Virus record (IMG/VR): IMGVR_UViG_3300038424_000709
Span: 1-64,000 of that record
Reading direction: 5' to 3' (one strand)
DNA length: 64,000 bases
Origin: a virus
This document shows positions 9,716 through 18,017 of this stretch, piece after piece. Position 1 is the first letter of the stretch; every line of letters begins with the position of its first letter. Made by a program: the position numbers and the translations under genes. A model generated the notes under the pieces. That model was not told where the DNA came from. It did not search any database and was given only the letters and a program-made list of their open reading frames with translations.

Positions 9716-10831
9716 CTATACTATAAACGGTATGAACTCCCCTGGATTGAACATGATGGAGCTAGGGGTGGGGGTGCTGGTGCCTCCTGTGGCAACGCCC
9801 TCTAGGGCGACGTCAGAATACACGGACGGAGGCAGGAGGCCCGTGGCAAGCCCGCTTCCGGAAAGCGGCAGGATCGTAATCTGCCCCGTGCTGGAGTCCG
9901 AAGAAGGATTTTCCTGCGCCTGGTACGATGCCGCCCCGTAGGAATGCCCCCTTTCCACGTTGGTCTGTATCCCCCACCGGCTGTACGGGGAGCCCTGCCT
10001 CGGCCTTTCCTTCCATGCCAGGAACGAGAAGGTGAACTCCGCCCGGAACGGATGGTCGGCGTCCAGCGTCACGCTGAGCTCGTCGAACATCCCGCTCCAT
10101 ATGAAGTTCCCCACGGTGAGCCGGAGGTCCTGGTGCTTCTTGATGCGCCTGCGCGTGAAGCCGGGGGCCAGCGGGCCCTCGTCGGCCTCCTCCCCCTCGA
10201 ACCAGTAGCCGTTGTTCTCGTACACCATGGTGAGCTGCTGGAGGTTCCGCCAGGATTCCGTCAGGTAGGCGTAGTCGTCCGTGAGGCCGTCGGCGAAGTA
10301 CTGGCCCGGCGTGTGCCCCGTCATCGACACCCGCACCAGCCCCTCCCCCCACAGCCCGAACTGCCAGCCTCCGCGGGCGAACGTCTGCGAGTCCTCCGTG
10401 TTCCTGGATACCTGGGCGGTCTGCGGGTTGATGAGGAACCTGTAGATCGCATTGAAGCTGGGGTCCGGCTTCCCGCTGCTGGGGTTGACGCCCCGGTGCG
10501 GGATGACCACCGCGACGTAGTCCGTGAAGGCCTGCTTGGCGGCGGTGACGTAGAAGTCGGACGTGGCGGCGAGGCTGGTGCCCGCGATCGCCGTGGCGTT
10601 CTCCGGGATGAAGCGCTTCTCCCCGCGGATCGGGAGCTGCATGGGGGGGACGGCGCTCACCCTGGGGTTGTTTATCCCTATGTCGCTGACATCGTTTGGG
10701 TTGCTGCCGACGTTGGCGGGCGGCGGGTCTATCGGCGTCAGGTCCAGGACCTGCGGGGACGGGAGCGTGCCGACGTTCGGACCCCGTTTAGCGCTCACTA
10801 TGGCGGACGGGAATGTGGGTGCGCTTGCCAT
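9716..10831 (-). CDS. baseplate/tail protein related to the C-terminal part of the tail lysozyme
   Basis: 371 residues, Pro-rich at the start, then a globular beta-rich domain. Near residues 275-310 it reads MFDELSVTLDADHPFRAEFTFSF. The same pattern ends the neighbouring lytic transglycosylase gene (YFKSLTWQMDAQNPFKFDFNFVF). Both also carry a Trp/Tyr-rich segment about 100-120 residues earlier (NNGYWFEGEEADEG against NNGIYWLNNQGGMWG). The two proteins therefore share a domain, probably by duplication. Located between the hub-like gene and the HNH insertion, it is likely a baseplate component. The function of the shared domain is unknown. Confidence 0.5.
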   Translation of the reverse strand: MASAPTFPSAIVSAKRGPNVGTLPSPQVLDLTPIDPPPANVGSNPNDVSDIGINNPRVSAVPPMQLPIRGEKRFIPENATAIAGTSLAATSDFYVTAAKQAFTDYVAVVIPHRGVNPSSGKPDPSFNAIYRFLINPQTAQVSRNTEDSQTFARGGWQFGLWGEGLVRVSMTGHTPGQYFADGLTDDYAYLTESWRNLQQLTMVYENNGYWFEGEEADEGPLAPGFTRRRIKKHQDLRLTVGNFIWSGMFDELSVTLDADHPFRAEFTFSFLAWKERPRQGSPYSRWGIQTNVERGHSYGAASYQAQENPSSDSSTGQITILPLSGSGLATGLLPPSVYSDVALEGVATGGTSTPTPSSIMFNPGEFIPFIV

Positions 10832-10832
10832 G

Positions 10833-11471
10833 CTATTCCTTTAGCCGCCTTTCCAAGGCGGACACCAAAGCCCTCAATTCAGGAAGCGTGGAGTTGTTTT
10901 TTATCATGTTGGCCTTTTTGCTTATAACCCACACATTTTCTTTGATATATCCTTTGGAGTTGTCCAAACGATCCAAAGAAGGACTAAAGTCGTAATCCTT
11001 ATGAGTACCGGGCTTGAGCGGGGTTCCGAAAACGGGACAAACATCTGGGACGACAATATCTGTGAATTTCAGGCTGAATTCCATGCCTTTTCTTTTAGCC
11101 CTTGTTTTAACTCTTTGAAACATTCTATACTCAACGGTGTTTGTTTTGCCGTGAGTCCTTCGACCTTGCCTACTCCTACCACAATTCGAACAACTAATGG
11201 TTTTTTTACAGCCCAACTGATTTCCCGTAACGATGGTGGGGATTCTGTTTCCACAATCACAAACACATTCCCACATGAGCTGACCATGCTTGTTTTGACC
11301 AGCAGAGGCAACAACAGTTAGTTTGCCGTAGCGTAAACCAATACGATTGATGATACGTTTGACTCCCAAGGCCCGAACACCAGAAACTTTGTGGTTGTAT
11401 TCTTCCTGGCTGAGGTTTTTCCACATTCTCTTGAGAGCTTCGCTTTTCTTTGGATAATACATAGTTACCAC
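10833..11471 (-). CDS. HNH homing endonuclease
   Basis: 212 residues, noticeably AT-rich against its surroundings. The N-terminal part has a zinc-binding arrangement (WECVCDCGNR ... CSNCGRSRQG) preceded by RYGKLTVVAS, a layout common in phage HNH homing enzymes. The C-terminal part has the nuclease core: VVPDVCPVFGTPL, then SPSLDRLDNSKGY and NVWVISKKANMIKN. The stop lies 2 nt before the start of the next tail gene, and the first 7 nt overlap the tail lysozyme gene, so it is a free-standing insert that keeps the operon readable. A shorter relative of its C-terminal half occurs at 33258-33509. Confidence 0.85.
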   Translation of the reverse strand: MVTMYYPKKSEALKRMWKNLSQEEYNHKVSGVRALGVKRIINRIGLRYGKLTVVASAGQNKHGQLMWECVCDCGNRIPTIVTGNQLGCKKTISCSNCGRSRQGRRTHGKTNTVEYRMFQRVKTRAKRKGMEFSLKFTDIVVPDVCPVFGTPLKPGTHKDYDFSPSLDRLDNSKGYIKENVWVISKKANMIKNNSTLPELRALVSALERRLKE

Positions 11472-12928
11472 GCTGGGGAAAACATGTATCCCAAGGTCCT
11501 CTCCACCTGAAATACGAAATTAAAATCAAATTTGAATGGATTTTGGGCATCCATCTGCCAAGTCAGACTCTTGAAGTATCCGCTATAAGTCGAACCCCTG
11601 AACTTCATCATCACCGTCCCCCTGGTCGCCACGTCGTTGTTCCGGGCATTCTTGGCCGTGGCGGAGAGCGCCACCTCGGGGGACCACTCGTCCACCCCCA
11701 CCTGCTCCTTCTTCCCCCACATCCCGCCCTGGTTGTTGAGCCAGTAGATGCCGTTGTTCTTGAACATGAGGAGGAACTCCATGAAGGCGTCCTGGGCCGC
11801 CACGCGGAACGCCTCGGCTGGGTCGGGCGTCCCGGCTATCAGGCTGATCTGCTGGTTGTAGAACGTCGTGTCGTCCTGTATGAGCCTCTCCTCCACCACG
11901 CCCGACGCCCGCTGGTCGGCCAGGTCGGGGAAGCTCCCCGCCCCGGACTGGAAGACCTTGAAGCCGCTCGTCACGAGCTGCGTGACCTGGTCGTCCGCCA
12001 CGGCGGTGCTGAAGAAGTCCGTGAGCCCGAACTGGTTCATGAAGACGCCGGTCGTGCAGTTGCCGGTGATGACGTCGGCCTGCATCCCCCACATCGTTAT
12101 GTGCCAGCCCGTGCGGGTGCGCTGCGGGGTGAAGACGTGCTTCATGGCCACGTTGAAGTTCTTCATCGAAGCGTTGAGCTGCACCTGGATCGGAGCGCCG
12201 GAGCTGTCGGACAGGAGCTCGACGTCCCTTCCCTTGAGCGCGATCTCGAAGACCACCGGCGTGACGGAGCCCCTGACCTTGGGGTTGCCGGTGACGAGGC
12301 TCCTGTCCGAGTACCACGGCACCTCGTCGAGCCCGTCCGGGTTGATCACGTCCGGGAACAGGACGTTGAAGTCCACGGTGGGCTGTTCGAGGACGACGGA
12401 CTGGATTTGGGAGGCCTCCCTGGAGAACTGCAGCGGGGGCAGCCCCGTGTTCCCGGTGGCGTCGCTGCTCGAAGGCACGGCGGGGGCGGCATTGCCCGTG
12501 GCAGTGGGGAGCCCCTTCTGCACGTACTTCTGCGTTTCCGCGGGAAGGTGCGAGAGCCAGTCGTCCCCGTACAGGTTGGTGGCCTTGTTGACCGCCGTGG
12601 GCCCGGCATCGTATGCGGCGAGCTGCCTGGCCGGGTCGTTAGGATACTCCTTCTGCAACTGGCTGAGGACCGCCACCCCGGCGGCGGCATTCCCGTCTAT
12701 GGAATCGAGCGACGCGGAATTGTAGGGAGGCGGAAGGCCCGCCGCCGTCTTTGGCTCCACCTGCATGGCCCCCAGGGCCCCGGCGGAGCTGGTCAGCGTC
12801 GTCCCATCGGGATTGAACTGTACCCCCCCGTATGATTCGTTGTTCAGCACCGCCTTGGCCAGCGAGGAGGATACACCCTGTAGTTGGCACTGCTGCTGGA
12901 CGGCGAAGATGACGTTCTGATCCGGCAT
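11465..12928 (-). CDS. tail-associated lytic transglycosylase with baseplate domain
   Basis: 487 residues. The N-terminal 140 form an SLT (lysozyme-like) domain: catalytic Glu in LNNESYGG, SSAGALGAMQV matching the family GxxGLMQ block, and QLAAYDAGPTAVNKA matching AYNAGPxxV. This cuts peptidoglycan so the tail tube can cross the periplasm. A linker of about 50 residues leads to a 290-residue beta-rich domain whose end resembles the neighbouring 371-residue protein. The fusion of wall hydrolase and structural domain, and its position next to the tape measure, fit a virion-borne baseplate enzyme. The stop of the tape measure lies 2 nt upstream. Confidence 0.8.
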   Translation of the reverse strand: MPDQNVIFAVQQQCQLQGVSSSLAKAVLNNESYGGVQFNPDGTTLTSSAGALGAMQVEPKTAAGLPPPYNSASLDSIDGNAAAGVAVLSQLQKEYPNDPARQLAAYDAGPTAVNKATNLYGDDWLSHLPAETQKYVQKGLPTATGNAAPAVPSSSDATGNTGLPPLQFSREASQIQSVVLEQPTVDFNVLFPDVINPDGLDEVPWYSDRSLVTGNPKVRGSVTPVVFEIALKGRDVELLSDSSGAPIQVQLNASMKNFNVAMKHVFTPQRTRTGWHITMWGMQADVITGNCTTGVFMNQFGLTDFFSTAVADDQVTQLVTSGFKVFQSGAGSFPDLADQRASGVVEERLIQDDTTFYNQQISLIAGTPDPAEAFRVAAQDAFMEFLLMFKNNGIYWLNNQGGMWGKKEQVGVDEWSPEVALSATAKNARNNDVATRGTVMMKFRGSTYSGYFKSLTWQMDAQNPFKFDFNFVFQVERTLGYMFSPAW

Positions 12929-12930
12929 GG

Positions 12931-15900
12931 TTAAAAGTCCGCCAAGCTAGTGGTGGTTTTTTTCGTGCTCTTCTTGGCCTTGTCCAGGATGGCCGATCCA
13001 GCCTGCGTTGCGCTTTGGACGGACGTCTCCTTGCCGTCCAAAATGGAGTTCGGGTCGCCCGTCGACGCCTGCACCGTCCCCTGGGTGGTATTGTATTGGA
13101 AGGTCTGCACGCTGATGCTCGGAGTCTTCTCCTCTTTTGCCTTGGCGGCTTCTGCGCCCGTGCCGGTCGCCGCCTCTCCCGGCTGTAGCGCCGGAGGCAC
13201 GGCTATGCCATAGAACTTGTTGTAGGCGTCGAGGCCCATTATGGTGTGGAGTGCCTTGATGTCGCCCAGGGCGTTTACCCTTTCGTCCCTGGTGGCCAGC
13301 TTCCCCGTTTGGTAGTCCTGGAGGGCCTTCTGCGCATTGTCCGTGACGGCGACCTCGCTCTTGAGCTTGGCCTGCAGGTTGCGGAGCTCCGTCTCCTTCT
13401 GCTGGACGGCCCCTTTCTTTTCCTGGTCGTCCGGGGCCGCCGCGGCGGCGGCCTTGGCCGTGGTCAGGTCCGCCTGCGTCCTGTCGATGTCGGCCCGCAT
13501 GTTCTGCTGGATGACCTTCGCCTTCTCCAGGTCGGCCCAGACGCTGCCGGGCCCCTTGTATCGTGCCTCCTGCGCCACGTCCGCGGCGGCGGCCAGGCCC
13601 GTGGCTTTCTCCGCCTCGACCCTCTGTCCCGGGGTGCCGGTAAGCAAATGCGACGGATGCATTGCGACGTCCGCGATGTCCGTGACCAGCCCCAGGAACT
13701 GGTTGAACAGGATGTCGCGAATCTGCTTGAGGTAGACGTCGGTGCCCGTGAGCGCCGCACCGAGGTCCTTGGCCATCTGGGTCGTCTGCTGCGCCCCCGC
13801 CGCCTTGGCGGCATCGGCATACCCCTTCGCCAGCGGGGAGCCCGCGGTGAACATCTGCATGAACGTGTCGAAGTCCCCCGCCAGCCCCTCGGCCGCCTTC
13901 GCCTGGTTCTCGGTGCTGTCGCTGAGGGCCTTCACCACGTCCTGCTTCCCCGCCCCCGGCTGGAGCCCCAGGTACCCAGCGATCTTCTCGTATTGCGCGT
14001 CGGGGAGGCCGCCCTTCATGGCTTCCTGGATCTGCGCCCCCGCCCCCGCCAGGACGAAGGTCCTCTGCCTGTATATGTCCTCAGGGTTGAACTGGAGGGC
14101 CTCCGACACCTTGTTGATCTCCATGTTCCTCTGCGCCAGCGTCTCGGGATGGAGCATGAGCGTCTTCCACACGTCCTGCTTGTTTCCCCCGACCTGCGCC
14201 CGCATCAGTATCTCCGGTATCTTCGTCATGTTGAGGGCCGCCTGCATGGCGGGCCCCTGGAACGGCTGGTGGGAGAACTCCAGGGCGGCGGCCGGACTGT
14301 GGGGGTTGAGGAGGAGGTTCTGGGTGGCGGTCAGGGCCTGGCGGCTCGTCTGGAGGTTCTCCAGGGACGAGCCGACCGCCTGCTTCCTCGCCGCATCCCC
14401 CACCCCCGTCAGGACCTGCCCCGCCAGGATGTTGGCCTTCTGCACGGCATTGCCCCCGGGGGCGGCGAGCGCCGAGGCGCTCACCCCCTGCCCCGCAAGC
14501 CTCTTCTCCGCCTCCTCCTGGCTCATCCCGGCGCTCTTGAAGGCGTCGACCAGGTTGTCGTAGGCCTCCTGCGCCTGCTCCCCGACGTTCTGCTTTTGCG
14601 TCGCGGCGGTAGCCTGGAGGACCTCGGGCGGCATATGCAACGCCAAGTAGGCCCCGAGCTCCGGGGTCGTCTTCGTCATCATCATGGCCTTCATGGCGTC
14701 GGACACCTGCTCGGACGTCATTATCCCGGTGTGCCCGAGCATGCGGAGCGCCGAGGTCACGTCCTCGATGCCCCTCGCCATGTGGTCGAACTGCCCCGTG
14801 ATGTCGTCGATGATCTGGATGTACTTCGTGGAGGTCATCCCCGACGCCTTGGTGTCCTCATTGAGCTTGTTGAAGAAGGCGTCCGTGCTTTCGAGGGACT
14901 GGTGGTACTGCATCAGGAGCTTCATGATCTGCTCCGTGGCGGCCCTCTCGTCCAGCCCCGCCAGCCTCGCCCCGCCGTAGACCGTGGCGGCGATTCCCTG
15001 CCCCGCCTTCCCGCCCGCCAGGCCGATGACGTTCCTGGAAAGGTCGCTTCCCGCCTCCGCAAGGTCCCCGACGCTGACCCCGAACTTGTTTATCGTCTCG
15101 GCTATCTGGAGGTTCTTCTCGTAGGTCTGCCCGTACATGTTCATGCCGGGGGTGAGGTTCATGCGCACGTTCTGGAAGGCCTGCCCGGGCTGCCCCCGAC
15201 CGGCGGCAAACAGGCCGCCGCTGGTCCCTATCTTGTCAAAAATGTCTTGGTTGCTCGCGACCATCATGTCAAAGCTTTTCTTCAAAGCGTAGAGGATGGT
15301 CCCCAAGCCCGCCAAAGCCGCACCCCCCGATTCCGCCATCAAGCCCTCTGTCCACGATCCCCCTCCCGACACGATCCTGCCCATTCCCGCTGCTGCTCCC
15401 GCACCAATCTCTCCCTCCGTTCCCACATCAACGGCCGCTCGTCGTAGTATCTTCGTGGTCTGCTGGCGGTCGAGCCACCCAAGAGGCCCCTTGCGACCGC
15501 TGATTTGACCGGCCATCCGACCCAACTGCTTTTCGTCCATGCCCCTTATCTCTTCGGCAAGCTTCTTGAGTTCCTCCTTGCTCTTTGCATCCATTACCTT
15601 TGTATCTGGCCTGCCCGTTGCGTCCATGGGGACGCCACCCAAGAACCTTTTCACAACATCGCCCTGATCAGCAACCTTGCGTGTAAACTGACCGCGTGCT
15701 TCCACCGTAGCCGGGTGCCTTTCCACTACTTTCATAAGCGGAGCAAGCACTCTGACGGAACTGAGGGTCTGGAAAATCAGGCCGTGCATCTTCTTGGCCT
15801 TTTCGTTGACCGCCTCGATGCTCAAGGCCGCCCCCTTCATGGTTGTGGAGAATTCGTCTACCATGCTGGAATCAAATGCGTTTTTCAGGTTTTCTTTGGC

Positions 15901-16314
15901 ATCTCCGGCTTTTTCCTTTATCTTTCCCAAAAGCTTGTCGATGGCATCAAGAGATTTAATGGCCGCTATCTGGTTCCCCTTTCCGTAATCGGGGTCCTTG
16001 CTCATCCTCATAGCCACTGCACGCATTTCCTCAAGTTGTTTCTTTACGTTGCCTAGTGTCTTCCCGTTAAAAAAGTCCGACCTGTTCATGTCATGTACGG
16101 TCTTGAGGATTTCCCGAAAGTCCATCCTTGAAGCCTCGAACCAACTAGCGGCAGCCTTCGCATCGGTGGCTACCCTACCGCCTTTCTCGACAATGCGATC
16201 CATTATGTCGAGGAATTTCCGTCCGCTCTCGACGAGCATGTCGGTCGTCGCGGAAATGACCAAGTTGAGGTCGTTAAGCGAATTTTGGAGGGTCTTCGGG
16301 TCGATGTCTGCCAT
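12931..16314 (-). CDS. tail tape measure protein
   Basis: 1127 residues, overwhelmingly helical. The N-terminal 250 are Lys/Glu/Asp-rich coiled coil. A hydrophobic segment near residue 335 (GGAALAGLGTILYALKKSF) is a candidate membrane-insertion helix. The C-terminal 250 include a long Ala/Lys/Gln coiled coil (TTAKAAAAAAPDDQEKKG). Length, composition and position between presumed assembly genes and the tail lysozyme are what is expected of a tape measure that sets tail length and is ejected at infection. In characterised phages tail length scales with this protein. No lysozyme motif is seen inside it. Confidence 0.75.
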   Translation of the reverse strand: MADIDPKTLQNSLNDLNLVISATTDMLVESGRKFLDIMDRIVEKGGRVATDAKAAASWFEASRMDFREILKTVHDMNRSDFFNGKTLGNVKKQLEEMRAVAMRMSKDPDYGKGNQIAAIKSLDAIDKLLGKIKEKAGDAKENLKNAFDSSMVDEFSTTMKGAALSIEAVNEKAKKMHGLIFQTLSSVRVLAPLMKVVERHPATVEARGQFTRKVADQGDVVKRFLGGVPMDATGRPDTKVMDAKSKEELKKLAEEIRGMDEKQLGRMAGQISGRKGPLGWLDRQQTTKILRRAAVDVGTEGEIGAGAAAGMGRIVSGGGSWTEGLMAESGGAALAGLGTILYALKKSFDMMVASNQDIFDKIGTSGGLFAAGRGQPGQAFQNVRMNLTPGMNMYGQTYEKNLQIAETINKFGVSVGDLAEAGSDLSRNVIGLAGGKAGQGIAATVYGGARLAGLDERAATEQIMKLLMQYHQSLESTDAFFNKLNEDTKASGMTSTKYIQIIDDITGQFDHMARGIEDVTSALRMLGHTGIMTSEQVSDAMKAMMMTKTTPELGAYLALHMPPEVLQATAATQKQNVGEQAQEAYDNLVDAFKSAGMSQEEAEKRLAGQGVSASALAAPGGNAVQKANILAGQVLTGVGDAARKQAVGSSLENLQTSRQALTATQNLLLNPHSPAAALEFSHQPFQGPAMQAALNMTKIPEILMRAQVGGNKQDVWKTLMLHPETLAQRNMEINKVSEALQFNPEDIYRQRTFVLAGAGAQIQEAMKGGLPDAQYEKIAGYLGLQPGAGKQDVVKALSDSTENQAKAAEGLAGDFDTFMQMFTAGSPLAKGYADAAKAAGAQQTTQMAKDLGAALTGTDVYLKQIRDILFNQFLGLVTDIADVAMHPSHLLTGTPGQRVEAEKATGLAAAADVAQEARYKGPGSVWADLEKAKVIQQNMRADIDRTQADLTTAKAAAAAAPDDQEKKGAVQQKETELRNLQAKLKSEVAVTDNAQKALQDYQTGKLATRDERVNALGDIKALHTIMGLDAYNKFYGIAVPPALQPGEAATGTGAEAAKAKEEKTPSISVQTFQYNTTQGTVQASTGDPNSILDGKETSVQSATQAGSAILDKAKKSTKKTTTSLADF

Positions 16315-16354
16315 AGGTTCCCCTAATAGGCTGGCTGGCAGTCAGATATGTGGC

Positions 16355-16424
16355 GATTGCCGTCACGGGAAAGAATCCCCGAGGAATTCTTGTATCCCGG
16401 TGTATACTATAGGTAGGAGGAACG
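16355..16424 (+). promoter_or_regulatory. promoter cassette copy A
   Basis: The block starts with GATTGCCGTCA, runs through AGAATCCCCGAGGAATTCTTG and ends GTATCCCGGTGTATACTATAG just before the ribosome site of the next gene. The -10-like TATACT is at 16403-16408. The same layout recurs at 16985-17054 and, without the first 11 bases, at 46008-46060. Conservation reaches far beyond a -10 box. Confidence 0.7.
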
Positions 16425-16428
16425 AATC

Positions 16429-16980
16429 ATGGATGTCGAAACCCAGAGCACTATCCTGAAGGAGAAAACCATGACTAGCGAAAAATGGAGACGAGAAGCA
16501 CGCAAAGAATGGTTCCGAAACTCTCCAGACCGTCTTGCTCTGTACGAAAGAAGCGACATGCGAAAGAAGCAAGAGGAAAGAATACGAGCAAGGCCATTCA
16601 GGAACAACGTTTGCTGCAAGTTCCATCCAGACGGATGCCAAAAAGCCATGGAGGCCCACTACCTCAAAGAGGCGGAGAAGGAAAGAAAGGCGTGGAACGA
16701 ACGAGTGCGAAGGGAGCAGCGCTCGTCATGGTGCTTTGATGATGCGGCGAGTTACGTTCTAAGGGGAGTTTTCGCATTCCTGAAAGTCGTCGTCAGCATA
16801 GTCCTTGTCACAGCTGTCATCGTCGCCATTGCCTGCCCTGCGGCGATTGTGCCCATGCTCATCGTCGGGCTTCTTCTCTATTCGATCATCTTCCACCCCG
16901 TCCAGTTCCTCAAGGCCGTACTCGCCCTGTTCGTACTCCTGGCCTCCCTGTTCATACTCGTATGCGTTCTTTCCGGTTAG
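16429..16980 (+). CDS. membrane protein of an inserted plus-strand cassette
   Basis: 183 residues. The first 110 are hydrophilic and strongly basic (KWRREARKEWFRN ... MRKKQEERIRARP). The last 65 hold two or three membrane helices (VFAFLKVVVSIVLVTAVIVAIAC, IVPMLIVGLLLYSIIF, AVLALFVLLASLFILVCVL). The start at 16429 has TAGGAGGA 8 nt upstream; a second good site precedes ATG 16471, so a shorter form is possible. It lies opposite to the tail operon and carries its own promoter, a moron-like arrangement. Possible roles are exclusion or inner-membrane modification, but nothing shows which. Confidence 0.7.
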   Translation: MDVETQSTILKEKTMTSEKWRREARKEWFRNSPDRLALYERSDMRKKQEERIRARPFRNNVCCKFHPDGCQKAMEAHYLKEAEKERKAWNERVRREQRSSWCFDDAASYVLRGVFAFLKVVVSIVLVTAVIVAIACPAAIVPMLIVGLLLYSIIFHPVQFLKAVLALFVLLASLFILVCVLSG

Positions 16981-16984
16981 GACT

Positions 16985-17054
16985 GATTGCCGTCATTGGG
17001 AAGAATGCCGAAAAATTCCTTGTATCCCGGTGTATACTATAGGTGAGGAGGAAG
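16985..17054 (+). promoter_or_regulatory. promoter cassette copy B
   Basis: Near-copy of the block at 16355-16424: GATTGCCGTCA, then AAGAATGCCGAAAAATTCC, then TTGTATCCCGGTGTATACTA, with TATACT at 17033-17038, followed by GAGGAGGAA as ribosome site. The matching 5' extension in A and B suggests the whole promoter-plus-gene unit duplicated locally. Confidence 0.7.
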
Positions 17055-17058
17055 GACA

Positions 17059-17361
17059 ATGGAAATAATAGGTATGATTTTTTGGTTTTTCGGCCTCGGA
17101 GATCAGCCCACACCTGCGCCATCCTACGACACAGCAAGTACGGAAGGTGCGGTTCTCTGGTTCCTGGTATTTTGCTTTGTGGGAAGCTGGATAATCATAA
17201 AGAAGCTTGAGGCAAAAAACGACAACCATGGGGCGTTCTTCTATTTGATCAAGGTATGCTTGTCCTTGGCGACCATGATCCTGGCAGTCTGCCTCCTGTC
17301 GTGGATGGGCGCTGTTATCATGGGGGTCCTAGGAGCCAACAAGCTATCTAAATCGGGATAA
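17059..17361 (+). CDS. small three-helix membrane protein
   Basis: 100 residues with hydrophobic segments at the start (IIGMIFWFFGLG), about 32-48 (AVLWFLVFCFVGSWIII) and about 63-92 (LIKVCLSLATMILAVCLLSW, then AVIMGVLGA). It is the second gene of the plus-strand cassette, with its own copy of the same promoter, and ends 2 nt from the stop of the opposing minus-strand gene. No homologue is recognised. Its pairing with another membrane protein under an identical promoter suggests the two are made together. Confidence 0.65.
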   Translation: MEIIGMIFWFFGLGDQPTPAPSYDTASTEGAVLWFLVFCFVGSWIIIKKLEAKNDNHGAFFYLIKVCLSLATMILAVCLLSWMGAVIMGVLGANKLSKSG

Positions 17362-17363
17362 CG

Positions 17364-18017
17364 TTACACCTTTTTGGCGGTCGCCTTCTTGAGCCTTTCC
17401 TTTTCCTCCGAGTCAAGCTCCTCGTCGAGCACCTTGGACACCGTGTCCTCGATGACCTCCCTGTTGGCGTCCCCGATCTCCTTCAGGGCGGCGTCGAAGA
17501 ACCTGCGCTCGATCTCCGTCATGATGGTGGAGTCCGGGAAACTGGCCTGCAACCGCTTCTCGATCTTGTCGCAATGGACCATCAGGACCTTCCAGAGGGT
17601 CTGGAGCACCTCCTGGCCCCACCCCAGGAAGATGTTGCGGATGGCCACCTGCACGTCGCACTTCTCCCCCTCCTTGCCGGTGGGGTCCGTCACGGCGCGA
17701 TCCGTCCCGGAAAGGTCCCGGATGCTGATGCCATTGACCCACGTGACGGCCCTGGAGAGAATCTCGCACCGGATGCGCTGCACCCATGCGTACCCCTTGA
17801 ACGCCTCGGAAGCCAGGAGGGCCTTCATCTCCTGGTCGGTCGGGATGTTGGATATCCTGAGCTTGACGACCTTCCCGGACGCCTCGAAGCTGAGAATTTC
17901 CTCATTTTCTTCCAGCCCAAAGCCCTTCAGGCCGAGGATCACCTCGTCCAGGGACTTCGGGGCCTCCACGTCGACCGTCGCCGCCTTCTCGTCTACCATG
18001 TTCCCCCCTGAATCCAT
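17364..18017 (-). CDS. hypothetical tail-module protein, possible tail assembly factor
   Basis: 217 residues. The ATG at 18017 shares a base with the stop of the preceding gene (TAATG). The reading frame stays open for a further 950 nt upstream, but that part is low-complexity Arg/Gly-rich antisense-type translation, so I place the start here. The protein is acidic at the start, mixed alpha-beta (VVKLRISNIPTDQEMKALL) and ends in a charged helix (LDEELDSEEKERLKKATAKK). It lies just before the tape measure in transcription order, where phages often encode tail assembly chaperones. That role is inference from position only. Confidence 0.5.
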   Translation of the reverse strand: MDSGGNMVDEKAATVDVEAPKSLDEVILGLKGFGLEENEEILSFEASGKVVKLRISNIPTDQEMKALLASEAFKGYAWVQRIRCEILSRAVTWVNGISIRDLSGTDRAVTDPTGKEGEKCDVQVAIRNIFLGWGQEVLQTLWKVLMVHCDKIEKRLQASFPDSTIMTEIERRFFDAALKEIGDANREVIEDTVSKVLDEELDSEEKERLKKATAKKV

